Below are positions 1 to 6,413 of a stretch of 12,716 nucleotides of DNA, one piece after another. Under the pieces are notes generated by a model. The model did not search any database and had not been told where the DNA came from. It saw only the letters and a list, made by a program, of their open reading frames with translations. The DNA is from an uncultured Porphyromonadaceae bacterium (GTDB lineage Bacteria > Bacteroidota > Bacteroidia > Bacteroidales > Muribaculaceae): positions 1 to 12,716 of the forward strand of contig CALJBF010000179.1 in NCBI GenBank assembly GCA_938027385.1. The letters run 5' to 3'. Within the stretch, counting starts at the first letter, position 1; each line of letters begins with the position of its first letter. A program made the translations under genes and the position numbers.

Positions 1-1
1 G

Positions 2-352
2 GCTGTTGAGCTTAAGGAGGGTGACGCGCAGAAATACCTTGCCCAGCTTGAGACCCTGCTGAAGATGAACCCGCTGCCCGGCCTGAGCGTGCGCGCCGAG
101 GGGAACACCCTCATTGCCACCACGGGCGCCGGTGCCGACGGCGTGCCCTCGGTCGACGCCTCGGTGCTCAAGGGGCAGTCGAACATCCTGGCCGTGCGTC
201 TGCCGAAGGAGGGCACCGTGATGACCGGCCTCAACGCCCCGTTCGGGGTGGATTTCCGCTGCTGGGCCGACAAGGATGTCACCCGCGCCACCCTGCGTCT
301 TACCGATACCGACAAACCTCTGCTCGAGACCCTGCTGGGTCAGGTGATGTGA
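2..352 (+). CDS. C-terminal part of an unrecognised protein (5' end outside window)
   Basis: The reading frame is open from the first bases of the window and gives 116 residues before a TGA, so the start lies upstream. The visible part is soluble, without a membrane segment. It has a short helix-like start (AVELKEGDAQKYLAQLETLL) followed by an alternating hydrophobic/polar stretch that suggests beta structure. I do not recognise a family or catalytic motif. Its stop overlaps the start of the ABC ATPase (TGATG), so it is the upstream member of a translationally coupled operon with an ATPase and an FtsX-type permease. By that context it may be a periplasmic or lipoprotein partner of the transporter, but no signal peptide can be seen in the fragment. 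That the frame is a real gene is well supported; its function is unknown. Confidence 0.75.
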   Translation, partial: AVELKEGDAQKYLAQLETLLKMNPLPGLSVRAEGNTLIATTGAGADGVPSVDASVLKGQSNILAVRLPKEGTVMTGLNAPFGVDFRCWADKDVTRATLRLTDTDKPLLETLLGQVM

Positions 353-1005
353 TGGTCTCGGAAATCGTTCTCGACAATCTGCTCCCCGAGGTGTTCGCCG
401 GGCCCGACACGGCTCCGCGCCCCTCGGGGGTATGGCGGCAACGGCTGACCATACGCCGCGGCGACGACCTGCTCGTGCAGGCCGAGTCGGGTACCGGAAA
501 GTCGTCGCTGTGCAGTTATATCTACGGCGCGCGCACCGATTACCGCGGCCGCATACTCTTCGACGGCGACGACATACGCATTTTCGGCACCGCGCGGTGG
601 TGCGACCTCAGATGCCGCTCGCTGGCGTGGCTCCCGCAGGAGATGCGGCTGTTCGCAGAGCTTTCGGTAATGGAGAACATCCTCATCAAGAACCGGCTTA
701 CCGACCGCCTTACGGCCACGGAGATACACGCCATGCTTGAGCGGCTGGAGATCGACGACAAGGCCGATACCCCCGCCGGTCTGCTTTCCGTGGGCCAGCA
801 GCAGCGCGCGGCCATCATAAGGGCTGTGGCCCAGCCGTTTGACTTCCTTATACTCGATGAGCCGGTGAGCCACCTCGACCGCCGCAACAACGAGGCGGTG
901 GCCGCCCTCGTGTGCGAGCGCGCACGCGCCGAGGGGGGATCGGTGATCGCCACCTCGGTGGGAAACCACCTGGCTATTGACGCAACAATTGTTTTAGACC
1001 TGTGA
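352..1005 (+). CDS. ABC transporter ATP-binding protein (LolD/FtsE/MacB-like)
   Basis: This is the cytoplasmic ATPase of an FtsX-type ABC system, 217 residues, the usual length for LolD/FtsE proteins. Visible motifs are a Walker A at about 44-52 (AESGTGKSS), a Q-loop at Q96 (LPQEM), an ABC signature at 145-149 (LSVGQ), a Walker B ending in the catalytic Glu at about 170 (FLILDE), and a D-loop (SHLD). Two positions are unusual: the first Walker A Gly is Ala, and the switch (H-loop) His is replaced (ATSVGN where VTHD-like is expected). The start is the ATG at 352, which overlaps the preceding stop; a GTG one codon earlier is possible. The gene overlaps the permease start by four bases, so the two are surely co-translated. 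The substrate is unknown. Members of this family often drive lipoprotein release or mechanical signalling rather than solute import. Confidence 0.9.
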   Translation: MVSEIVLDNLLPEVFAGPDTAPRPSGVWRQRLTIRRGDDLLVQAESGTGKSSLCSYIYGARTDYRGRILFDGDDIRIFGTARWCDLRCRSLAWLPQEMRLFAELSVMENILIKNRLTDRLTATEIHAMLERLEIDDKADTPAGLLSVGQQQRAAIIRAVAQPFDFLILDEPVSHLDRRNNEAVAALVCERARAEGGSVIATSVGNHLAIDATIVLDL

Positions 1006-2204
1006 AATCTCTTGTGGGGCGCCTTCTGCGCCGCAACATATCAGCCGGCCAGCTTGCGGGCTACGCTCTGGCCAACCTGGTGGGGCTCACCATCGTGGTG
1101 TGCGCCATGCAGTTCTATCGCGATGTCAGCGCATCGTTCGATTCCGGCTCTGACGCCTACATAAACCGTGACTATCTTGTGGTCTCGCCCCGCGTGGGGT
1201 CGCTGGCGGCCATTTCAGGAGCAAAAGCCGGGTTCAGCGCCGCCGACATGGCCGATCTCGAGGCACAGCCGTGGCTCAGGCGCCTCGGCGTGTTCGAGAA
1301 CGCCGATTTCAATGTGTCGGCATCGGTGAATTTCGGCGGCCGCGAGATGAATACGTTCCTCTTCTTCGAGTCGATTCCCGACGAGTTTTTCGACGTGCGT
1401 CCCGACGGGTGGAGTTTCGACCCCTCGCGCCCCGTTGTGCCCATCATACTCTCGAAAGATTATCTGGCGCTGTATAACTTCGGTTTCGCGGCGTCGCGCG
1501 GATTGCCTCAGCTCAGCGAGGGGGTCATCGGCAAGGTGCCCCTGCAGGTCAGCGTGGCCGGAAACGGGCATATCGACACTTTCCCGGCCCGTATCGTGGG
1601 GTTCTCGTCGCGGTTCAACACCATAGCTGTACCCGAGGCTTTCATGAACTGGGCCAACGCGCGTTACGGCGACACCGGTGCGGTGCGCGAGCCGTCGCGA
1701 CTGATTCTTGAGGTCGAGAACCCGGGCGCACCCGAGGTCACCGGCTATCTTGAGGCACACGGTTACGAGGTGGCGGGCGACAAGAGCGACAGTTCGCGGG
1801 CCGGATATTTCCTTTCGGTGGTGACGGGTATCGTTGTGGCCGTGGGGGTGGTCATTTCGGCCCTGGCGTTCTTCATACTTGTTCTCAGCCTGAGCCTGCT
1901 GCTGCAGAAAAACCGCCGGAAACTCGGTAACCTGATGCTGTTGGGGTATTCGCCGGCAACGGTTTCGCGCGCATATCTCCCTATCATAGGGTTTATAAAT
2001 GCCGGCGTGCTGGCGGTGTCTGTGGCGTTGCTGTGGTGGGGTTCCGGAATGTGGCAGACGCGCCTTGCGGCCGCCTCTGTAAGCCCTGCCCCGCTCTGGC
2101 CCACGATTGCCGTGGCCGTGGCCCTGATGCTGGCCGTGACCCTCGGCGGCATGGCCGTGGTGCGCGTCACCGTGGCGCGCTATTTCGCGCCCAGGAAAAA
2201 ATAA
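1002..2204 (+). CDS. FtsX/MacB-type ABC transporter permease
   Basis: This is the membrane subunit that pairs with the preceding ATPase, 400 residues. Hydrophobic segments lie at about 18-37, 268-301, 323-347 and 364-389, with a large extracytoplasmic domain of about 230 residues between the first two. That is the classic four-helix FtsX/LolC/MacB topology. The region after TM2 (LQKNRRKLGNLMLLGYSPAT) matches the coupling segment of FtsX domains, where EK/RK..G.L..LG is typical. The start is a GTG at 1002 inside the GTGA overlap with the ATPase stop, and no ATG fits nearby. The operon ends here in a hairpin. The cargo is unknown. It could act on a lipoprotein or an envelope enzyme, possibly the product of the truncated upstream gene. 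Confidence 0.88.
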   Translation: MKSLVGRLLRRNISAGQLAGYALANLVGLTIVVCAMQFYRDVSASFDSGSDAYINRDYLVVSPRVGSLAAISGAKAGFSAADMADLEAQPWLRRLGVFENADFNVSASVNFGGREMNTFLFFESIPDEFFDVRPDGWSFDPSRPVVPIILSKDYLALYNFGFAASRGLPQLSEGVIGKVPLQVSVAGNGHIDTFPARIVGFSSRFNTIAVPEAFMNWANARYGDTGAVREPSRLILEVENPGAPEVTGYLEAHGYEVAGDKSDSSRAGYFLSVVTGIVVAVGVVISALAFFILVLSLSLLLQKNRRKLGNLMLLGYSPATVSRAYLPIIGFINAGVLAVSVALLWWGSGMWQTRLAAASVSPAPLWPTIAVAVALMLAVTLGGMAVVRVTVARYFAPRKK

Positions 2205-2217
2205 GCCGGGGCTTATT
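2200..2217. terminator. Bidirectional terminator hairpin between convergent genes
   Basis: AATAAGCC at 2200-2207 is perfectly complementary to GGCTTATT at 2210-2217, with GG between. The stem contains the stop codons of both convergent genes, the permease TAA at 2202-2204 and the upp TAA at 2213-2215. A run of six A at 2196-2201 becomes a U-tract for upp transcripts, while the plus-strand side has only a weak T stretch (CCTTTAT). It therefore probably works best for upp. The two-base loop means the terminal pairs will open in RNA. Confidence 0.65.
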
Positions 2218-2866
2218 CCTTTATGCCGTAGGCGAGGTCGCCGGCGTCACCGAGGCCCGGAATGATGTATGAGTGGCTGTTGATTTCGGGGTCGACGGCC
2301 CCTACCCAGAGGGTTGTCCTGTCGGCGGGGAAATGGGTAGCGATATAGTCTACGGCTACCTGCGACGCGATTACCGAGGCCACATGTATCTCTTTGGGTT
2401 CACCTTTGGTGAGCAGGGTGCGGTAGCTCAGCTCCATCGAGGCGCCGGTGGCCAGCATCGGGTCGGCGAGGATGAGGGTCTTGCCGTCGAGGCGCGGCGA
2501 GGCCAGGTATTCGATGCAGACGTCGAAGTTTTCTTTCTCCTTATATTTGCGGTAAGCCGACACGAATGCGTTCTGCGCGTGGTCGAAGAAGTTCAGAAAA
2601 CCCTGGTGGAAGGGCACGCCGGCGCGGAATATCGTGGCAAGCACCAGCTGTGAGCTTATGATGTCGCTCTTGGTGCGTGCCAGCGGGGTGTCGATGTCGA
2701 CACTGGTATATTCAAGCGTGCGCGAGATCTCGTAGGCCATGATCTCGCCTATGCGCTCGAGGTTTCTGCGGAAACGCAGCATGTCTTTCTGCACCGTGAC
2801 GTCGCGCAGTTCGGTCATGTACTGGTTGACGAGCGACCGGCTGTCGGCAAAGTTGATTATTTTCAT
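2213..2866 (-). CDS. upp: Uracil phosphoribosyltransferase
   Basis: This cytoplasmic enzyme of pyrimidine salvage converts uracil and PRPP to UMP. The protein is 217 residues, normal for bacterial UPRTases. The PRPP-binding loop is visible at 135-143 (DPMLATGAS), and the uracil-binding C-terminal loop at about 200-210 (YIIPGLGDAGD). The start is the ATG at 2866 (MKIINF). The frame stays open further upstream, but that extension overlaps the permease and has no family similarity. The gene begins 11 bases after the permease stop, so it is the last gene of the rbfA-permease-upp run. No Shine-Dalgarno sequence is seen; the upstream bases are A-rich, as expected for Bacteroidetes. Confidence 0.95.
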   Translation of the reverse strand: MKIINFADSRSLVNQYMTELRDVTVQKDMLRFRRNLERIGEIMAYEISRTLEYTSVDIDTPLARTKSDIISSQLVLATIFRAGVPFHQGFLNFFDHAQNAFVSAYRKYKEKENFDVCIEYLASPRLDGKTLILADPMLATGASMELSYRTLLTKGEPKEIHVASVIASQVAVDYIATHFPADRTTLWVGAVDPEINSHSYIIPGLGDAGDLAYGIKE

Positions 2867-2877
2867 CGTATTGTAGT

Positions 2878-4128
2878 TTATCGGTTTGTCGGTTTCTGTG
2901 TCTGTCTGCGCGGCAGCATGGCGCCCACCAGAGCCATAAGCGCCGAGGCGCCTGCGGTGACGGCGGCGACGGTGAGGATGTCGCCCCACTGCGTGGCCAC
3001 GGGGTAAGCCGTAATGGAGAGCATCGAGGGGTCGATGGCGTTGAGTTTCACCCACCCGAAATGCTCCTGCCCCAGCGACAGCAATGTGCCGGCGCACAGC
3101 CCGATGAGGCCCCCGGCCAGGGTGATGAGCCACCCCTGGTTGGCGAATATGCGGCTTATCAGCGAGTCTGTGGCGCCCATGGCGCGCATCACACCCATGT
3201 TGGGCTGTTTCTCAAGCACCATCATCGAGAGGGTGCTGACTATGTTGAACGCCGCCACAAGCAGTATGAACACCAGCATGGCGAAGGTAATCCATTTCTC
3301 TACGCCGATCATGCGGAATATGTCGGGCTGTTGCCTGAACCGGTCGAGCACCTTCAGGTCGGCGCGCCCGGCCAGAGCACTGCGCAGGGTGGCCAGCAGA
3401 GCGGCGTCGCTGACGCCGGAATCACCCCACACCGCTATGCCCGAGGCCTCGCCCCCGGTGTATTCAAGCAGGCGGCGCGATACGTCGAGTGGAACGACAA
3501 TCATGTCGCGGTCATATTCTTCCTGTTCGACGCGGAACACGCCGAGGCAGACTATCGTGTCGGCAACGAAGGCCCCCGCGGGGTTGGCTGGGTTGTAACG
3601 CCCCGTGCGCCGAGGTTCGTATATGGTTACGGCCCACGGCGATTTCGGGGTGGTCTGCAGGCCGGTGGCGGCGCCTACCGACAGCAGTGCGGCACTCAGT
3701 CCCTGCGACAGCTGCAGCACGCGCGGAGCGCCGTCGATGGTTATGTCGGCCACGCCTGAAAGTGTGTCCCACCCCCGGGCCACACCGGTGAGCGTCACCG
3801 GCATCTGGCTGTTTCCGGCGATGGCGAACGCCTGTTCGGTAAGCTGAGGCAGGGCGCCCCTCACACCGGGCAGAGCCGCCAGACGCGCGGCCAGGGTGTC
3901 GGCACCGGCGAAGACCTTCCCCTCTGTGGCCACGACCATGGCCGGCGGATCGAATTTCGACAGTTTTGCCTCGCACAGCCTCGTGAACCCGTTGAACACC
4001 GACAGCACGATTATCATTGCCGCCGACGCCACGGCCACTCCCGCCACAGACACGGCCGAGATGACATTCACGGCACCGTGGCTCTTGCGCGAGAAAAGGT
4101 ATCGCAGGGCTATTCTTAAAGCAAGCAA
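2878..4128 (-). CDS. LolC/LolE-like FtsX-domain permease
   Basis: This inner-membrane protein of 416 residues has segments at about 21-48, 278-305, 328-353 and 383-405, with an extracytoplasmic domain between the first two. The stretch AAFNIVSTLSMMVLEK and the following GVMRAMGAT are hallmark LolC/E sequences, so a role in moving lipoproteins to the outer membrane is likely. No ATPase is adjacent; in Bacteroidetes this permease commonly stands alone beside rbfA and would use an ATPase encoded elsewhere (family knowledge, from memory). The start appears to be a TTG at 4128 (MLALRIALRYLF). There is no ATG or GTG between it and the in-frame stop at 4168-4170, and the N-terminal RYLFSRKSH motif must be kept. 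A 187-base gap with a palindromic element precedes it. Confidence 0.9.
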   Translation of the reverse strand: MLALRIALRYLFSRKSHGAVNVISAVSVAGVAVASAAMIIVLSVFNGFTRLCEAKLSKFDPPAMVVATEGKVFAGADTLAARLAALPGVRGALPQLTEQAFAIAGNSQMPVTLTGVARGWDTLSGVADITIDGAPRVLQLSQGLSAALLSVGAATGLQTTPKSPWAVTIYEPRRTGRYNPANPAGAFVADTIVCLGVFRVEQEEYDRDMIVVPLDVSRRLLEYTGGEASGIAVWGDSGVSDAALLATLRSALAGRADLKVLDRFRQQPDIFRMIGVEKWITFAMLVFILLVAAFNIVSTLSMMVLEKQPNMGVMRAMGATDSLISRIFANQGWLITLAGGLIGLCAGTLLSLGQEHFGWVKLNAIDPSMLSITAYPVATQWGDILTVAAVTAGASALMALVGAMLPRRQTQKPTNR

Positions 4129-4173
4129 AACTGTGAAATGAAAGGGTTTGTCGGTTTTATGTGCGCGTCACGC

Positions 4174-4269
4174 TGTAGGGATATGCCTTCGGCATGTTGA
4201 ACCGGCCGGTCGGAGGGCGGTCGCTGCAGGCAGCGACCCTACAATGAATTGCCGCCGGTATATTCCGGC
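4174..4269. repeat. Compound palindromic intergenic element (REP-like)
   Basis: Outer arms TGTAGGG (4174-4180) and CCCTACA (4237-4243) are perfect inverses. Nested inside are ATGCC-TTC-GGCAT (4183-4195), the palindrome ACCGGCCGGT (4201-4210) and an 8-base stem GGTCGCTG/CAGCGACC (4219-4226 and 4231-4238) with a CAGG loop. A further small stem GCCGG/CCGGC follows at 4254-4269. Several hairpins within bounded ends resemble the dispersed intergenic REP/BIME-type repeats of bacteria. It lies inside the rbfA-permease transcript, so it may affect mRNA stability or readthrough. That it is dispersed in the genome is inference. Confidence 0.6.
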
Positions 4270-4315
4270 CTGTCCCGCTGCACTATGGGGTGCCGGGATG
4301 GCCCTGCGCCGGGTG

Positions 4316-4687
4316 TCAGGCGTTGTCGGCGCCCTCCTTGATCTCCTTCTCCTCCTCTTTGAGCAGGGAATCGATGTGCTCCACGTAGTCGAGCGAGTCA
4401 TCGAGATAGAAGGCCAGTTCGGGGCATTTGCGCAGCTGGAAACGCACCTGCTGGGCAAGTTCGTAGCGGATGGTGCGTGCGTTGCGGGTCAGGTTCTCGA
4501 GGATTGTCTGTGCCTGGGCGGGGGGGAAAATAGAAAGATATGCCTTGGCGACGCTCAGGTCAGGACTTACGCGCACGGCAGTCACCGAGATTATTACACC
4601 GTGGGTTTTCGATGTCTCGCGGCGCAGTATCTCGCTGAGGTCCTTCTGTATAAGTCGTGCTATTTTTTGCTGACGGGTAGTTTCCAT
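4316..4687 (-). CDS. rbfA: 30S ribosome-binding factor A
   Basis: RbfA is a small KH-fold protein that binds the 30S subunit late in assembly and helps 16S rRNA 5'-end maturation; cells lacking it are often cold-sensitive. The protein is 123 residues, the usual size. Recognisable blocks are the N-terminal helix RQQKIARLIQKDLSEIL, the strand region VIISVTAVRVSPDLSVAKAYLS at about 31-52, and the C-terminal block RKCPELAFYLDDSLDYVEHIDSLL at about 86-109, which matches the family signature. The acidic end (KEEEKEIKEGADNA) is a short tail. The start is the ATG at 4687; the open frame beyond it is unrelated sequence across the promoter. It is the first gene of the rbfA-permease-upp run and divergent from the TrmH-like gene. 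Confidence 0.93.
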   Translation of the reverse strand: METTRQQKIARLIQKDLSEILRRETSKTHGVIISVTAVRVSPDLSVAKAYLSIFPPAQAQTILENLTRNARTIRYELAQQVRFQLRKCPELAFYLDDSLDYVEHIDSLLKEEEKEIKEGADNA

Positions 4688-4737
4688 GTTGTAACGGGTT
4701 TGTGTTTGCGTTTTCTGATATAACGCTTTTGCGCTGT

Positions 4738-4765
4738 CAAAGTTACGGAATAATACGTAACTTTG
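4738..4765. promoter_or_regulatory. Divergent promoter region formed by a perfect inverted repeat
   Basis: CAAAGTTACG (4738-4747) and CGTAACTTTG (4756-4765) are perfect inverses around the 8-base spacer GAATAATA. Each arm reads TAACTTTG outward, an exact match to the Bacteroidetes -7 box TAnnTTTG: plus strand 4758-4765 toward the methyltransferase, minus strand 4745-4738 toward rbfA. The plus-strand box ends four bases before the ATG at 4770, which predicts a leaderless or near-leaderless mRNA. The minus-strand box gives rbfA a leader of roughly 45 bases. I found no convincing -33 TTTG at the usual spacing on either strand. The symmetry could also serve a dimeric regulator. Confidence 0.6.
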
Positions 4766-4769
4766 CGCC

Positions 4770-5297
4770 ATGCAGAAGAAAACAATTTGGGAAATGGGGC
4801 GTCCGACGGTCGACGAATTCCGCCGCTCCGAAAAACTGCCGCTGGCGGTGGTGCTTGACAATGTGCGCTCGCTCAACAACATAGGGTCGATTTTCCGCAC
4901 GTCTGACGCTTTCCGCGTGGGGCGGCTCGTGCTGTGCGGCATCACGGCCACGCCCCCCTCGCCCGAAATCCACAAGACGGCGCTCGGCGCCGAGGACTCG
5001 GTCGACTGGTGCCATTACGAATCCACAGCCGAGGCGGTGTCGTCGCTCAGGGCCGAGGGTTATACGGTGCTGGCGCTGGAGCTTGTTAACGGCTCGGTGC
5101 CTCTTGACCGCTACGCGACGGTTCCCGGCGGCAAGTATGCCATCGTGGCGGGACATGAGGTCGACGGTGTGAGCCAGGAGGTGGTGGACATGTGCGACGC
5201 GTGCATCGAGATTCCACAGGAGGGCACCAAGCACTCGCTTAACGTGGCGGTGTCAACAGCCATAGCCCTCTGGCATTTCTATCTGCGGCTGCGCTGA
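4770..5297 (+). CDS. TrmH/SpoU-family RNA 2'-O-methyltransferase
   Basis: This is a SPOUT-fold enzyme that transfers a methyl group from S-adenosylmethionine to the ribose 2'-OH of a tRNA or rRNA nucleotide. All three family motifs are visible in 175 residues: motif 1 at about 31-44 (NVRSLNNIGSIFRT, with the catalytic-type Asn and Arg), motif 2 at about 125-134 (IVAGHEVDGV), and motif 3 at about 147-164 (EIPQEGTKHSLNVAVSTA), which forms the knotted SAM site. Most members have IPM.G in motif 3; here it is IPQEG. There is no N-terminal substrate-binding domain, so the short TrmL/TrmH-like type applies, but the target base cannot be read from sequence. It is divergent from rbfA and convergent with pdxB eight bases away. 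Confidence 0.9.
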   Translation: MQKKTIWEMGRPTVDEFRRSEKLPLAVVLDNVRSLNNIGSIFRTSDAFRVGRLVLCGITATPPSPEIHKTALGAEDSVDWCHYESTAEAVSSLRAEGYTVLALELVNGSVPLDRYATVPGGKYAIVAGHEVDGVSQEVVDMCDACIEIPQEGTKHSLNVAVSTAIALWHFYLRLR

Positions 5298-5310
5298 GGC
5301 GTGTTTCAGC
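5293..5310. terminator. Possible short hairpin spanning the two convergent stop codons
   Basis: GCTGA (5293-5297) and TCAGC (5306-5310) can pair around an 8-base loop and include both the plus-strand TGA stop and the minus-strand pdxB stop. Outer GCGC blocks (5291-5294 and 5313-5316) could extend it imperfectly. There is no clear T-tract, so it is a weak candidate. It is the only structure available in the 8-base gap between these convergent genes. Confidence 0.3.
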
Positions 5311-6391
5311 ATGCGCCGGTCTCGTGGCGCAGGGGATAGGTGTTGCGCAGTGTGGCGAACCCGGGTGTGCCGTTTTCAATGGCGGCGCGCAGGGTGGCGG
5401 TGTCGTCGAGGGGGTTGTAACTGTCAAGTATTGCCTGTTTTGTAACGGGTACCGACGTGCCGTCGGGTACGCCGAGGTCTATGCGGCGGTCTGAGCCGAA
5501 ATGGCGCAGGGCGGCGTTGACCACGGCCTGTGTGGCGCGCTGTTTCCCCTCTGTCGAGTATCCGGCGATGTGGAATGTGCCGATGTCGGCGCGGTCAAGC
5601 AGTTCGCGCGAAATCGAGGCGGGTTCATCCTCCCAGCAGTCGATGGCGCAGTGCCCGACAAGGCCGCGGTCCATCGCGTCGATCAGGGCCGGCGTGTCGA
5701 TGATGGGGCCTCGGGCGGCGTTGAGAATCATAGGCTTGCGTTTAAGCAGGCTGAAGAACCGGGTGTCGGCGAGATGATGCGTGGCGTGGGGGTGCGGCGC
5801 CCGCGTGTGGGGGGTATGGAAGGTGATTATATCGGCGCGGGCGGCAATTTCATCAAGAGTGACGAAGGATGGCGCGCTCGCTTCGCTCGCGCCACACTCC
5901 GGGGTTGTTGCGCTGCCGTCAGTGGTATTTCGGGGGGCGCACTCTTTTTCGGCGCGGGGCGGGTCGCAGAGCAGGGTTTTCATGCCCAGGCGCCGGCACC
6001 AGGCGTCGACGATGGTGCCCACATGGCCCACGCCTACGATACCCACGGTCATCCCTTCGGGTTCCGGGTAAATGGTGAGAATCGAGGCAAGCACCCACTG
6101 CGCCACCGCAGGGGCGTTGCAGCCGGGGGCGTTCACGGTCTCTATACCGTTGGCAGCCAGCCAGTCAAGGTCGAGGTGGTCGGTGCCGATGGTTGCGGTG
6201 CCCACGAAACTTACGCGTGAGCCGTCAAGCAGGGCCTTGTCACAGCGGTTGTAGGTGCGCACCAGCAGGGCGTCGGCGTTGTGTACGCTCTCGGGGGTGA
6301 TTTCCTCGGAGGGGAGGATGCGAGTCTGCGCCACGCCCTCGAAGGCATCGCCCACAAACGGTATGTGTGACTCGATGATTATGGTTTTCAC
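5306..6391 (-). CDS. pdxB: 4-phosphoerythronate dehydrogenase
   Basis: PdxB is the NAD-dependent enzyme of the DXP-dependent pyridoxal phosphate pathway; it oxidises 4-phosphoerythronate to 2-oxo-3-hydroxy-4-phosphobutanoate. Visible are the substrate-domain block TATIGTDHLDLDWL, NAPGCNAPAVAQWV, the Rossmann motif GIVGVGHVG at about 117-125, and the D-2-hydroxyacid dehydrogenase triad Arg227 (NAARG), Glu254 (DCWEDEP) and His274 (FHIAGYS). HIAGYSTEGK is typical of PdxB rather than of other hydroxyacid dehydrogenases. The start is the GTG at 6391 (MKTIIIESHIPF); the open frame upstream runs into the neighbouring gene without similarity. An insertion of about 20 residues (about 148-175) follows the CDPPRAEKE block and is partly encoded by a palindromic repeat. 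The C-terminus is shorter than in E. coli. It lies 22 bases after the membrane protein gene, probably in the same operon. Confidence 0.92.
   Translation of the reverse strand: MKTIIIESHIPFVGDAFEGVAQTRILPSEEITPESVHNADALLVRTYNRCDKALLDGSRVSFVGTATIGTDHLDLDWLAANGIETVNAPGCNAPAVAQWVLASILTIYPEPEGMTVGIVGVGHVGTIVDAWCRRLGMKTLLCDPPRAEKECAPRNTTDGSATTPECGASEASAPSFVTLDEIAARADIITFHTPHTRAPHPHATHHLADTRFFSLLKRKPMILNAARGPIIDTPALIDAMDRGLVGHCAIDCWEDEPASISRELLDRADIGTFHIAGYSTEGKQRATQAVVNAALRHFGSDRRIDLGVPDGTSVPVTKQAILDSYNPLDDTATLRAAIENGTPGFATLRNTYPLRHETGAC
5871..5893. repeat. Short mirror/inverted repeat inside pdxB
   Basis: GGCGCG (5871-5876) and CGCGCC (5888-5893) are inverted arms, and the bases 5873-5892 read the same in both directions (a 20-base mirror repeat around CGCTTCGC). 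It is in frame and encodes residues 167-174 of PdxB (GASEASAP), inside a linker not shared with E. coli PdxB. Similar GCTCGCTTCGCTCGC strings are common short repeats in GC-rich bacterial genomes, so it may be an inserted or expanded element. Confidence 0.55.
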
Positions 6392-6413
6392 GTCGCGGGA
6401 TATTATGTTCGGG

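Noticed and set aside
340..969. 209-residue open frame on the minus strand
   Set aside because: It is opposite the ABC ATPase, which has clear Walker and signature motifs.
2867..3133. N-terminal extension of upp by 89 codons
   Set aside because: The extension is Arg/His-rich shadow sequence inside the permease gene; MKIINF at 2866 matches the family start.
3061..3759. 232-residue open frame on the plus strand
   Set aside because: It is antisense to the LolC/E-like permease and has no hydrophobic pattern or motif of its own.
4688..4975. N-terminal extension of rbfA across the divergent promoter
   Set aside because: The extra residues do not resemble RbfA and overlap the methyltransferase gene on the other strand.
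5501..6220. 239-residue open frame on the plus strand
   Set aside because: It lies opposite pdxB, which has all catalytic motifs; the composition is that of a shadow frame.
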